The notes below the pieces were generated by a model that had not been told where the DNA came from, made no database searches, and saw only the letters and a list, made by a program, of their open reading frames with translations. A DNA stretch of 64,000 bases from Haemaphysalis longicornis. Taxonomy: Eukaryota; Arthropoda; Arachnida; Ixodida; Ixodidae. Positions 1 through 11,977 of this stretch are shown here, one piece after another (the first letter of the stretch is position 1; every line of letters starts with the position of its first letter). A program made the translations under genes and the position numbers. Location: the NCBI GenBank assembly GCA_013339765.2, contig CM023450.1, positions 105,975,344-106,039,343 of the forward strand, written 5' to 3'.

Positions 1-7
1 AATTAAT

Positions 8-660
8 ATGCAGAAAACTAAAGTAATGATCAATAACCAAGGGAGAGCACAACTGTTTGAGATAGGTGGCGAGGCAGTGAAAGTGCTAAGAGAACATATC
101 TACTTATTCCGAGTTGTGACCCCGGATCCCTACCATGAGGCAGAGATAATTAGAAGGATGAAAATGGTTTAGAGTGCATGCGGCAGGCCTTCTCACATAA
201 TGAATGGCAGCCTACCATTGTCCCTAAAGAAGAAAGTGTATGACAGCTGCATCTTACCGGTATTGACCTACGGGGAAGAAACTTGGAGGCTCACTAAAAG
301 GGTTCAACTAAAATTGACGACAATTGAGCGAGCTATGGAACGGAAGATGATAGGTGTAACATTAAGGGACAAGGAGAGAGCGGAGTGGGTCAGGGAACAG
401 ACGTGTCTTAAGGACATATTAGCAGAAATTAAGAAGAATAAATGCGTGTGGGCAGGGCATGTAATGCGAAAGCACGATTAGAGTAACAGAGTGGATCCCT
501 AGAGAAGCAGGCGTGGCAGGGGGCTGCAGAAGGTTAGATGGGCAGATGAGATCAAGAATTCTGCGGGGATAAATTGGTCGCAGTTAGCACAGGACGGGGA
601 TGATTGTCGATCCTTGGGAGAGGCCTGCAGTGGGCGTAGATAGGCTGATGATGATGATGT
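8..660 (+). pseudogene. RTE-like non-LTR retrotransposon, 3' end of reverse transcriptase
   Basis: This is the C-terminal part of a LINE reverse transcriptase plus its 3' end. One frame runs from 8 to 481 and is interrupted by an in-frame TAG at 170-172. The visible blocks are the K-T-K-V-M segment followed by Y-L and P-D-P-Y-H-E-A-E (thumb region), then L-P-V-L-T-Y-G-E-E-T-W, then A-M-E-R-K-M-I-G and W-A-G-H-V-M-R. This order is typical of RTE-type elements in arthropods. After a second stop at 479-481 and a small frame change, the terminal R-W-A-D-E-I-K and W-x-Q-L-A-Q-D blocks are still readable to about 640. The element closes with a short GATGATGATG run near 642-660, as RTE elements usually do. 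The 5' part lies outside the window. The copy is dead. Confidence 0.85.
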
Positions 661-1009
661 GAACAGCGGCAGTTTGAATGTGACGGATGCTTCAAATAGT
701 GAACGGCCATTTTGCCAAATAGAAAGAAATGTAATGATACTTCTCACAAGAGTGCGCGAAGTTCGCACCTGCGAAATTTTTTCGGTGTACTTTCATACAA
801 TTGAGACTAAATTGTCGGGTCCCATGCGAAGGTGAGAATCGACGTAAGGCGAAGCTGTCTTCCTGTCGTGCCTGTGTGGAGATGAACTTATTATCAAAAT
901 GAAGTGTTGTTAAGCTTGATGGAGTTGTTGATTTTTCAGAATGCTGAGCGCGTCAAGATACACCAGACGTAACGGAAGACATTCCAAGGAAGCGTACCTT
1001 TAATAAAAA
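661..1009. other. Unassigned DNA
   Basis: No coding, RNA or repeat feature is recognised. The stretch is AT-balanced and has no open frame with a recognisable domain. Confidence 0.5.
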
Positions 1010-1345
1010 TTACCAGTGGCTTAGCTCGGCTATGCCAGGATATACGTAGCGTGAGCTAACGTTCAGCTGGTTATTCTTAGGTTTCCTGGTTGTCTAGGAT
1101 TAGCTAATTATCATGCTTACTTCTGCTAAAACGATTTCAAATCCAATCCAATCAAATCCAATACAATCCAATTTAATCCAATACAATCTAATCCAGTCGC
1201 GGCGGCGGCGGCGGCGGCTCCGACGCCCCAGCTGTGCACAGTGAGACGTGACTGCTCCTCGCGCATGCGCAGCACCGCTCTCCAGGAGCCCCGGGAAACT
1301 GCTCAACCTCGGCCAGTGTAGCTCACGCTACAAAACTTGTAGCGA
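1010..1345 (+). repeat. Composite interspersed repeat, TGGCTTAGCTC head with CATGCGCAG tail module
   Basis: The left module (about 1013-1070) starts TGGCTTAGCTCGG, which fits a Pol III A box, and contains GTAGCGTGAGCTA. A degenerate AATCC-type tract follows (about 1137-1195), then a GGC run, then a module containing CGCGCATGCGCAGCAC. The right end carries TAGCTCACGCTAC (about 1319-1333), the reverse complement of the left motif. A second set of the same modules is at 14862-15445, which shows this is a dispersed family. It could be a tRNA-derived SINE with a pentanucleotide tail or a foldback-type element. I do not recognise a named family. Confidence 0.65.
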
Positions 1346-3354
1346 CGTTTGACTTCGTGAACGCGGGTTACACACAACCCTCTTGGGCGTGCCCAGCCGA
1401 CGGCTTTTGTTCAGGTCGTGTTCGGCGTTTGCTGTGAGGTGCCCCGTACCGGTGGTGTGAGATCGGCCCGGACCAGAGAAATCGGCATCTGACTGCTGAC
1501 GTGTTCACGGCGTGGCTTTGAGTCTGCGGTCTTCGCTAATTCCCATGAGATTTTACCGGGAGGGTACAGAAGAGGTGTGTTGCTGTGCGTCTCCTTGTGT
1601 TTTATATCTGAGGTAAGCCGCTGGGACTCTGGGTGGCGAGAGTAGCAGATTTCTTCCCTTCTCCCTCCCCGCCGCCCTTGTCTGCATCCTCCCCGTAACG
1701 CTCCTCCTCTCCCCTTCCCGACCTCCTGCATTGGCGCTCTCTTCCCCAGCTCAGTGGCCTCCGACTTAATCTCGCCGATATCCCAGACGGGGCACTTAAG
1801 CTGCAGCGTAAAAATTTTGTCCTGCTCAATATTCTGCTCAGTATTTACGGTACTCACATTTACGAGTATATACGAATAGGCATTGGAGCTGTTATGTAAC
1901 AGTCGCTGCCGCTGAGGTGGCAGCCAAGAGGCAGCCGCGTCAATATTGCACCTACCTCATGCGTTCCCACTCAACCGCGCACAAAGCCCGCGGTGAATCC
2001 TCTTTACGAGCCGTCGCCGTCCATCAGTTTTTAATTACCGTTCTTTTATTTTTTGCCGTGGAGTCCCTGATGAGCATGTTATGCTGGCTAAGAACCTAAA
2101 AGCGGAAACCGAATGAAAGAACGCTTATATAGAAGCTGCGTTACACTGGATAAGAACGCGTGGAAACGCGACTTTTGTCGGTTCTCAATGCGTAATGCAG
2201 TCAGCCGTTGGTTTCTTCGTCTCTTCTGTTGCATCACTTTGCTGTGAATGCTCGTTAAACAAGATGTGGTGGAACCGGAAAAAAAGCGCCTATGCATTTT
2301 AGTGGTCCGTTAGATTGGATCTCCGCTAAAAAATTTAAAAAAACGTGGCATAAACAGACACATTCCACGAACGAAATACATGCAAAAAAAGCTCGCTTCG
2401 CGAGGAAACGAAATGCGCTGGTTGAAAATCATTCATCTTGGAAGCCAGCAAATTCGGACAACGACGATAAAATAGGAATGTGCGTACGAACGTACCTACA
2501 CTTGTTTCTGCGAGAAAAGTGTAGCTTTGTCGCCTTCGTACATATCTGCAGGAGTTATGAGCTCAAGCAAGTTAAAACCGGCGAGTAATTTTTTTCTTAG
2601 TGCAGGCTCTAATGCAGCGCTTTTGAACAACTTGTGTTTGGCGCTCCGCGGCCCGCAAACGAGTAAATAGACGTACGAATTTAGAGAAACAAGCTCCGAG
2701 TTCTTTGCTTTTAATGCGAAACCGCTAAATCGCCGACAGGAAAAAAAAAAAAAAGAAAACAGCCGTATGGCGTCCGCCTCAGCAAACAGCTCCTAAGATG
2801 GCCAACGGTGCAAAGAGGGTAAAAGTAAACCGGTTAATTGGGTTGAAAAGGAAATTGGCTCTGTAGCTGCTCGCTTCGCTGCAAGTCGTCGTCGAAAAAC
2901 AGTAGTTGTCTGCAGCGCTTGTTAAATAACTGCCTACCCTCTCTCCCCCGCGTATTCTTTTCACGCTGTTCCCCTCTGTCTCGGTCCTTTGTAGAATTCA
3001 TTTAAATTTTCCCGCTTTCGCACTGCGGGCGCGCAATATGTTGGGACCTCTTGCTATAGGTTGGCTCGGCGTTTTATCCACGTGTTCAGGCTTTAGCGCG
3101 AGCATTTTTTTATTTTGTCACAAAAGTATTGTTTTAACGTTTTTTGTGTTTGCAATTGCAAGATACCGCCGCGTACATTTGTAATTAAAAGAACAGTGCC
3201 AGTGTCACTTAAGTATTTATGTTTTACTATATGCGTAATGTTATCTTTTTGCTGAACATGGTCCACAAGTATGAAGCCAGCTACCAGATTTAGTCCTTTG
3301 CAAATGTTTTGCCTATATAAATGTCTCGGTCAAGGATTCTTTTCCATTTTTGCT
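1346..3354. other. Unassigned DNA
   Basis: No convincing gene is visible. Several 60-150 codon open stretches exist on both strands (for example 1411-1857 minus) but show no domain and no splice context. An A-run lies at about 2742-2756. The segment around 2845-2910 resembles 14038-14105 (shared CTGCTCGCTTCG block), so it is probably part of a dispersed repeat. Confidence 0.45.

Positions 3355-3450
<96 letters not shown>
3355..3450. repeat. (GACA)n microsatellite
   Basis: An uninterrupted run of 24 GACA units. Upstream, at about 3314-3326, is TATATAAATGTCT. The same 13-mer precedes the other GACA locus at 16047-16059. Confidence 0.97.
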
Positions 3451-4100
3451 CGCCAATCGTCTTTTGGTCTGTCTGTAGCGTGGGTCTAGCCGACTAGACG
3501 ACGACCTAGTCAGAGGACGCATTGTGGCCTTACACTGAGAAAACGCGACAACTGGTACAGGCAGCCCAACGCACAATGAGTTTCACGTTGCTTGTAACGT
3601 TATTAAGGTCAACGTTAACGTGCCTGCACGTTAGGAATGAATACAGGCCTACCTATTGTCCAGTGATGGGGACAGCTGCCCCAGAAAATCACGCCGTTTC
3701 AACAATTCCCGTTCGGGTGCGACGTCAACAAAAATCGACTAAAATTCTCACGCGCCCACTCAGCGGGATCGGCCTCTGGTGATGACAGCTGCCGACGGCC
3801 GATTCATCACAGCAGAAGTCTGCGGCATTCAATTCGACAAATTCTTTCGCATTCACGACTGAAAATGAGCGCTTACTTGTTCTCAGTGATGTGTTGTTTG
3901 AACATGTCGTATCTTAGGTAGCGAGGATGCAGTGCCTCGAAGGCAGTCAGAACATCTCGTTGTTCTTTGTTAAGAACAAACCTAAATAAACTACCACACT
4001 GTGCACATTGAGAGACATCAAGAGCCTGCGAAGCGCCACAATTTTTAAAGGCTTTCAAAATAAGCTGTTGCGACACCACTTTGATTTCGTTAACCTGCAG
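3451..4100. other. Unassigned DNA
   Basis: I see nothing assignable here. The short open frames have no domain. Confidence 0.45.
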
Positions 4101-4314
4101 TTAGCTTGTAAGTTAGCTAGTTAGCTAGTTAGTTAGCCAGTTAGTTAGTTAGTCATTTAGTTAGTTTGTTAGTTTGTTTTTTGTTAGTTAGTTAGGTAGT
4201 TAGTTAGGTAGTTAGTTTGTTAGTTTGTTTTTGTTAGTTAGCTAGTTAGTTGGTTAGTTAGTTAGTTACTTAGTTAGTTAGTTAGTTAATTAGTTAGTTA
4301 GCTAGCTAGCTAGC

Positions 4315-4357
<43 letters not shown>
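4101..4357. repeat. (TTAG)n low-complexity tract
   Basis: About 257 bases of TTAG units with scattered TTAGC, TTTG and TTGG variants and a pure run at the right end. The unit is four bases, not the five-base TTAGG of arthropod telomeres. Confidence 0.95.
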
Positions 4358-5690
4358 ATGCTGATCTGCCTTACAGTTGGCGCTGTTCGCATCGAATTCC
4401 GCGTTGTTATTTTTACTAATGGTTTGCCGGCATTCTCCGCATCCGTGGGGTCCAGAATTTTACACACCGGGTCGTATTAAACATCTTATCGACCAGGAAT
4501 GCTGCACGTGGGGTGGAGTGAAAACTGCTTGCGTTAGCCGGACTATATATATGCAGTGACGGCGCACGCTTGAGTAGACTCAAGATTGGATACGTCATTA
4601 TCAGAAGCCGTTTCGAACGACAATCGTGCGCGCAGGGTGAAGTGAGCATGCACATGGGTTGAGTTAACCAACCAATATAGACGTATGACTTTGAGGGCCA
4701 ATCATTGTTACACCAAAGAAGGAATGAAGTCACCTTGGCATGCATCTCAGCTTTAAAAGCGAAAGACTGCGGTTCGGGTTGCTACAGTTTATCTGAGTTG
4801 CACTGCATATGCCTTTAGGATGCTCATTCACTTCATAATATACTATACGGACTGCCTTTCGCAGCATTCGCAGTTACTATAGGAGCGCGAATAATTGTTC
4901 ATGTACATGGCCTCTGCATGCTCCTCTGGTTCCGCTGTATTTTATGGTTGTCTCCCCGCTTCACTTCGGCAAGCAGCGTTTGCAACCGTACGTTCGTAGT
5001 ACATTCAGTTATCAAAAGAATTGTAAGGCGCTGGTCAGGACTGTAGTGCACGCCGACGCAGCAAGTGAAAATTTAAATTCTATTCATATGTGCATTGTTT
5101 AACAAGCAGCCATTTGAGAAAAACAATGCAACTTTCATTTGTTGCTTAAGGGAAGGTCTCCGCTTCTATAACACAAAGGCGGCTTTAAGCGGTACAGCTT
5201 CATCAGTGATCCTAGGCCACGTCACTTTGGAGCATGTCATAGCGCGAGGTGCTCCATTACAAGCGCTTCAACGCGGCGGCAGAGAAAGGCGGACCCACCT
5301 TACGAAACCACATTTGGTCCACCACAGTGTACCGTAGATGAAGTAAGGGAGCGGGTGATCGTAGCCGAACGAGCGAATAGCGGCAGTGAGCGAAAGCCAC
5401 CATCGTCGTCAACTCACCTAAGGTATAGCGGCAGAAACGAGCAGCGATGCAACACGTATGAGACAGATCGAAGCCATTTGAAAGCGTCAGGCGGGAGCGA
5501 ACCGCGAAGCCAGTCGTCTCAAGCGGTGGAAAGGGCTTTTTAGCGCTTTGTCACGAGAACTGTGGCATCGGTGCGACAAAGAAAAACACATTTTTAATAT
5601 TTAGCGTTCATAATTTATAATATTGCCAGGAGTGATTCCTTTATCTCTATTCATGGCTTACGAAGCCGTGAGAGACATCGGTTCATGGCC
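4358..5690. other. Unassigned DNA
   Basis: No domain, RNA gene or strong repeat is recognised. The open stretches are short and biased by local composition. Confidence 0.45.
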
Positions 5691-6078
<388 letters not shown>

Positions 6079-9000
6079 CATCCGTCCATGGGTTGCTTGA
6101 CGGCTGGAAGGAATTTTCACCGTACACCGCAATCAAGAAATATTGAACAATGCAGCTATCACATTTTGGTATGCAGCCAATGTTTCTGCGTATGCCCGTC
6201 GAGTGCAAGAAAGGCTACCAGAAATCATGTTCTGGCCATTTGCCTAAGGAAGAATGGAAGCGACAACGCTACAGCAGGAGGAAGGGTGAACGCGTCTTCT
6301 TATCGATTACTGCATCGCATTCCGGTCGCGCTGATACTTCCGAGACTCATACCTCCGCGGACGTAGCACAGGAAAGGCCACTCACTTTTTTCTTATTCTG
6401 AGATGGCTACACGGCAAAGCAGCTGCATACGAGTGTACGTACGTTCGAGTTTGCTCGTCGGTTTATTGGAACTCTTTTGGCTCCAAATTCATACGCATTC
6501 TTTCATGCATACTCGTCAGTTTATACATCCCCGTCCTTTCAGAGTGGGGTGGGCTGATGAAAAAATGCATTCTGGTGGGAAAAGAGAGATACAAGACGTC
6601 GCTAAGTGAGTGTGGCTAAATGCTAAGTGCACTCGCTGATTCCACGAGCTTCCTGTGTAGGCCACACTTGTCGCATTTGGATACAGCGCTACGTATCGGT
6701 AGCCCTACAGAGAGTGAACGTTCGCTAGTGAGTGGCGCCAGAGCCTTGGCGAGTCGCGCGCTATTTTTGTAAGGGTGCCTGCGGAAGGTTTGGCGTCTGG
6801 TTCCTGTTCTATGTTCAGAAGATTTGTGCTTGTTGTTCCTCACAGATGGTTGTGGTCTTGCGCGGTGGCCTGGTTGTCCACACGTGCGGCCACCAGTCTA
6901 TCGACATCTCTTGCTTTTTTTGACGCTGTTCGCAGCTGTAGCGGTGCAAGGAGACACACCCTACAGGCTATCTGTAACAAAAACCCGCACTTAAGCACAA
7001 TTCTCTTAAACTAAGCGTTACTGAAAGCATCACTTGTATTAAATCGCTATCAGTAAGAAACTAAACTGAGGCTCTATGCTTGTGAAATTCTATGCTCCTG
7101 CTTCCAACACGCGCTCCGTCGCTCATGAAGCCCTGACTAGCGCTTTGTTAAAATCGACGACACCAAAAATTTGAAAAAAAAAAAAATTGAAAAATTTGAA
7201 TTGAGCTGTGATCTATGTATTCTGCGCTACGGTGTCGTGTGCAAAGGCCAGTTCATAATCCAGCGCAGAGCAGGCGCCCGGCAGCAGCAGTCGAGGTTGG
7301 GGATGCCAGGAGTGCCCCGCAAAGCTAGCCGGAAAACTGTCCGGTCCATAGCAGCATACCGCATCTCGCACCAGGTGCAGCCGGAGCACGCGGAGGGCCG
7401 CTAGCTGCATCGGCTGTGCCGGGGCGCCGCACTATTGAGTGCTGCCTTATCACTGACGTGCGTCTCCATGCCGTGGGTAGGCTTTTGCCAACTGTACGGC
7501 GCACTGTAGGCTACGAGCGCTGCCTGTAGGGAAGCCACTGCAATACCCCTAGCGGTGTGTTCCGAAAACAGCCGCGGGTGAGTCCTGTCGCTTTCCCATT
7601 GCGGCTGGCGCATTCTGGGACGTCTGCAGATGATTATATATGCGATGATTAATGTTCGCAGAGGACGGGCGCGTTAGCAAGGGCCGAAAATCTGGCCTGC
7701 ATGAGCACAAGGGGTGCACACGCTATCTTTAGGCCCACTGAATTGTTATAGTAATCTGCTAAGTATTAAAGAGCATAAAACTCCCCTGCACTTTAATCAT
7801 AAGCTTTATATTGGCTGAACGTCCTCTTAGTTGGCAATGTTTGGAGAGGAACTTTTCTGAAAAGAGACGTGATGCACTGCGACGCGTTATAAAAAACGTT
7901 GTAACTCCAACTTTTCATGGTTGAAAAATATTAGTAAAATGCTTCTGCAGGCGACCAAAAGTTTACAAAAGTTAGTCAATAGCGGCATATAACCCCATAC
8001 TTAAAGGCAAAGTTCCTTTACATAGTTGTGACGTCAAAATTTCAACGTAACAGTCGTTCTCAAAATCGGCCAATAATTTCCAATTGCGGCATATGTGCTT
8101 ATTACAGTGACTTTCAGTGAATACAACGTGTAACTTAATCCCTCTACCTCTAAATAAACGTTCTTCTTGTCTAACCGTGCCACGGAGTTTGCTGGCTTCA
8201 ATGCCCTGCTCCACTATGGGATTGTTCGATTTGAAGCGGTGGATGAAGCCCGTGGGCTGGCATTCTGTTTTCGACATGCCTTCCCGTGACACTTTCTGCA
8301 CTACCTGAGGTCTACTCAAGGCTGATAAACCTAACATGCCGTTTTTCATTGTGGTGACATCCACCTACGGTCAATTCTTCTCTTGATGAAAACTGCTCAG
8401 ATTTTTTCTCTTCTCCTTCATTCACAATAATGTTTTCCATTCAAATTATTTGCCTAGACCGTCTTCTTTTGGTTTTATTTCTGTTCATTCAACTAATAAT
8501 ATACCCATTCCGCCTTATAAATTGTTTTTAAGGCTACAGTGGTTGAAAAGTCTGTATTGTTGTTATTATTGTTGCTCTGAGCAGTTTTGTTGTACACCAA
8601 ATTTCTTACCCGAAGGGGAGAACGGCAAGCCGCCATTGTCTCTTCTTTTTTCAGAAAAACAGGTGAGCTACTTTCATTTTGTGCACGTATTCCTAGTGCG
8701 CTTTATTTTATGTTCGTCCTTTACATGGTCGTTTCTGTAGTTTGTATTTACTTTGTCTCCACCAATTATTGACGACATTTACATAATTCTAGAATTCGCT
8801 GTTTGGGCACGTCATTTTTTTTACTCTTGACTGGTCGCGAAACTTTAACAAAGTATTTTCTTAACTATCATAAAAGACCTCGAAGCTTTTTAGGAAAGCA
8901 CTGAACTTGCGATGGTAGATAAACCGGAGCCTTGCTATTTTTAGGCTTGAATACTGCTCTCCCTGAATGTCATTTACTTTTGTTAATGTCGATAATTACA

Positions 9001-9657
9001 CTCTTATCTCAGTAACTTAACTATGCGTGTAACTATTCCATTACGATAAGCATTTGTAAAAACGTCTGGGAGGTTAATCTGCCAAAAAAGAAATCTGCAA
9101 TGGTGAATTATATTATGACCGAGTTCATGGTTCAGATTTGCTTCCAACTCGAAAATCCGCTTAAAGGGAACAAGCAAAATTTTAAAACCGTGCCGGGCAG
9201 GGGAAGCCTTATTTTCTTTATAAATAGAGCTCGATCGTAAGAATATCAGCTTCCGCCGCAACTTTGGCGGCATGTTTTTTTATGGGCTTAAATCCACTCC
9301 GGCCTAAGAGAGGAGCCGAGAAAGCATTAGGCAGTGGGAGAAGAGCGAACAATGGCACCAGAAAAACAAAACAAAAAAATACCGAAGTTCTATTAGGCAG
9401 GCTGCCCCAACACTCCGATCTTGTCGGCTAAACTCGAAACGCGTTCGGTTCATTCGAGAAGAAAGTACATTAAAAAAACATGTTTTTTTCTTACTCTACT
9501 AGATAAGTAAGCAAAATGTGGGGTTTGAAGTTTACGCGCATCGTAAGCTCTGAATGCGGCTTCAAAGAATTCGCAATGAGTCCACATTTTAACAGTGACG
9601 AAGTGAAATATTTTGGTTAGAATTTTATATTTTTAAATACAGTGTTATTAGCCGTTA
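6079..9657. other. Unassigned DNA
   Basis: About 3.6 kb without a recognisable gene. Points of note: an A-rich run at about 7171-7185; a GC-richer block at 7220-7620 open in several frames; a 130-codon frame on the minus strand (7972-8364) without a domain; and at 8641-8668 a pyrimidine tract, CAG, 8 bases and GTGAGC, which looks like a splice acceptor and donor around a tiny exon but is probably chance. Confidence 0.4.
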
Positions 9658-9863
9658 TCAGGCACCCTGAATGCTCATTGTCCGGTGACAAAGCGCAGCA
9701 TTGTGAGCTTGGCAGGGATGTTGCGAAATCAAATGCAGCCTTGAAACGAAGTTGCTTTCGTTGACGACAGTGGTTATACTTTTGTCCGGGGTTTGGATTG
9801 CTTGAAGAAATGGAGTCGCTGATAAAATTAAATGAATGTGCGCGTGAGTTTCCGGACGCTTAC

Positions 9864-9930
9864 CTTGAGCAAACACGATGAGCAGAGCAGCCACTGTGAC
9901 CAGCACCCCGGAAACGATGCTCGCTTTCAT
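9864..9930 (-). CDS. First coding exon of a secreted or membrane protein (signal peptide)
   Basis: The minus strand from ATG at 9930 encodes 22 residues, starting MKASIVSGVLVTVAALLIVF and followed by A-Q. This is a clear signal peptide: a lysine near the N-terminus, a hydrophobic core of about 15 residues, and a small-residue cleavage region. After one further base (9864) comes GTAAGC, preceded by CAAG. This is a close match to the metazoan 5' splice donor and gives a phase-1 intron directly after the signal peptide, an arrangement common in secreted proteins including tick salivary families. Reading on without splicing gives a 90-codon frame with no domain, which supports an intron there. 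No matching downstream exon (below 9860) could be identified, so the mature protein is unknown. The upstream sequence contains an arthropod initiator-like TCAGTT about 112 bases before the ATG. Confidence 0.55.
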
Positions 9931-10035
9931 TTCACAGGAAGAAGGCGGACTAGACGCCGCGAACGAAGAATGGTAGAATGTTCGACGGTGTCAACGCTTG
10001 AAGTGGTGTCGTGACAGGCGCACGCCGTCGCACTG

Positions 10036-10050
10036 TGCAACTGATCGCGT
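10036..10050 (-). promoter_or_regulatory. Possible initiator for the signal-peptide exon
   Basis: On the minus strand TCAGTT has its A at 10042, about 112 bases upstream of the ATG at 9930, matching the arthropod initiator TCAGTY. No TATA box lies at the expected distance. This is a suggestion based on one short motif. Confidence 0.25.
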
Positions 10051-10789
10051 CAGTTCGTCCGGGAAGTCGTTGTAACGCACGCCACTCCCGCTTTCACTTG
10101 CGAAAATTGCGATGAAGACGGTGGCGGAGTGGAGTTATCGACACTAAGTTCTCTATCAAACGCCTTGCGTCGGTATTCACTCAGATTTACCGAGGAATTG
10201 AGGACATGTCTGGCGCCTCTGGTATATTACGAAATTCAAACAGGTCTTGACAAGAAGAAATGGTTGGTAGCCAACAGTTGTCTGGTATATGGTTCCCGTC
10301 AAAAAATCAAACGTGGTTTCTGGGTTTCGACCCGACAAGTATATTTCAGGCGTTCTCAATCACCGAAAAAAACAAATGGTTGATCATCACAGTTTTTGTC
10401 CTGAAGAAGCTCCAGGCCGAGAAAAAAAAAATGGTTTCCCAGGACGCCGGTACGACAAGAAAAATTCTGGCGGCGTACTTTTTCAGCGTCCAAAAGGCGT
10501 ATTGATTCGACAATACAGAATTTTCTTGACACGACAGGGAAGAAGCACTTGAGTCACAGAAGATATCCACCAACGGCGGCCGAAAATGGCTGCGTTACGT
10601 AGCTGATACCTACAATTGTCACCGCTGCGCACTCGACATCTCGAAGCAGAAGGTGGCAAGTTCCGTCGACAGTTCCGGTTAATCTCACATCGTGGAACGG
10701 AAAAAGAATTCGTCGTAGCGATCCAGTCGTCGACGTCAGCGACGAATAAAAAGAGCAGCAGTTGTCGTTAACGCCGGCGGACGGCGCAG

Positions 10790-11300
10790 ACAAGTTCCGA
10801 TCAGTCCTCGTGCGTTCCCACGCGTACGCGCGCACTCGGCTCGCAGGCGCGTGCGGGCTTCACTTCTCGGCAGCACGGCGAACGCGACCGAACTAGCGCG
10901 CAGGGCCCGAGCCGACTCAACTTCGCCGACACCACCACCAACGCCGCCGCGACACCGCGTGGTCCGCTTTCTTTTTCGTCTCCAACGCCGCCCTCCTCAC
11001 CGCGCATCGCCTTCCCGGCGCAGCCTCTCCCCCATTCCTGTTTTTCTTTTGGGCCCGGGACCCAAACTCCGCACCCCCCTCGTACGGTCCCCCACTCGGC
11101 GAGGGGCGCATGCGCAGGCCTCGAGGCCACGCCCCAACGCGCGCTCGTCTTTCGGCAGTCTCGCTCGCAGTCGGCCCGCGGGCAACGTTGCAGGCACGGC
11201 CCGGCTGCGGACGGCGACGTTGCCGGTACAGCGGCGGGGCGTCGCGGCGGCGATGTTAAAAGCGCTAATGGTCCTTGTATGTATTTCCCGGCGCATTTAT
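10790..11300. promoter_or_regulatory. CpG-rich block
   Basis: About 500 bases are clearly richer in G, C and CpG than the surroundings, and this alone keeps three or four overlapping frames open. The codon content is arginine/proline/alanine filler with no domain. At 11252 on the plus strand an ATG starts M-L-K-A-L-M-V-L followed by GTATGT, which resembles a short hydrophobic start plus a donor, but the donor lacks the upstream AG. A CpG-rich promoter region or a GC-rich repeat are both possible. Confidence 0.35.
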
Positions 11301-11977
11301 TAGCTCTGACGGACGGCCGCCGATGTGCGCGTTTTTAGCCGTAAACGACATTGCCCCGGGGAGAAGCTGCCGCATCGCCAACGAGGAATGGCAGGGCACG
11401 TACTCTCCGTCGCGCGGTGTACGCCCGCGCACGCACGATGTCAAGCGGACTGCTTGTATAACCTGCATGGGGAACGGAGCCTTAACGCAGGGGATCTGAG
11501 CTCTTCTTTTTTTAGGTCAAGGACAAATATCGCGGGCGGCTGGGCAAGCTAGCGACTACACGTGCAAAAAGTAAGATGATATGAAACCTTAGTAGCGCTG
11601 GAGAAAGGCTTTCTCAAGTGTCAGGGGTGTCTCATTTATAGTACAGCGAAGGAAAACATTGAGACGTTTCGTCTGCGCGAGTAAAGGATTTGAATTCGTA
11701 TATCTCTGTCGTAATACAACAAAAAGAGTGAGACGTTATTTGAACCGCGTTATACGATAACCAGATAAAAAAAAGTTTATAGGAGTCGTATAACGCCTGA
11801 TTCCAAGACATCATCGTAGCTTTTTTTTTACTGTCCTAAAAAACTCAATCATTGCTGGCGTAGTATAAAAATGCTCGTAATTCTTCTCCCGCGCAATGCA
11901 CAGAGAAGGTCAATCATTGCTTTTAAAGTGGTAGAATAGGCCATTGCCGACACGCAGCGTCAGATTTCACTGGGAAA
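11301..11977. other. Unassigned DNA
   Basis: I see nothing assignable between the CpG-rich block and the truncated LINE. Confidence 0.45.

Noticed and set aside
1411..1857. 148-codon minus frame
   Set aside because: No recognisable motif, biased composition, no splice context.
3271..3576. Frames over the GACA array
   Set aside because: Tetranucleotide repeats keep three frames open; no coding meaning.
4101..4357. Interstitial telomere
   Set aside because: Unit is TTAG, not TTAGG.
10851..11303. 150-codon plus frame in the CpG-rich block
   Set aside because: Several overlapping frames are open for the same compositional reason; the possible hydrophobic start at 11252 has a poor donor.
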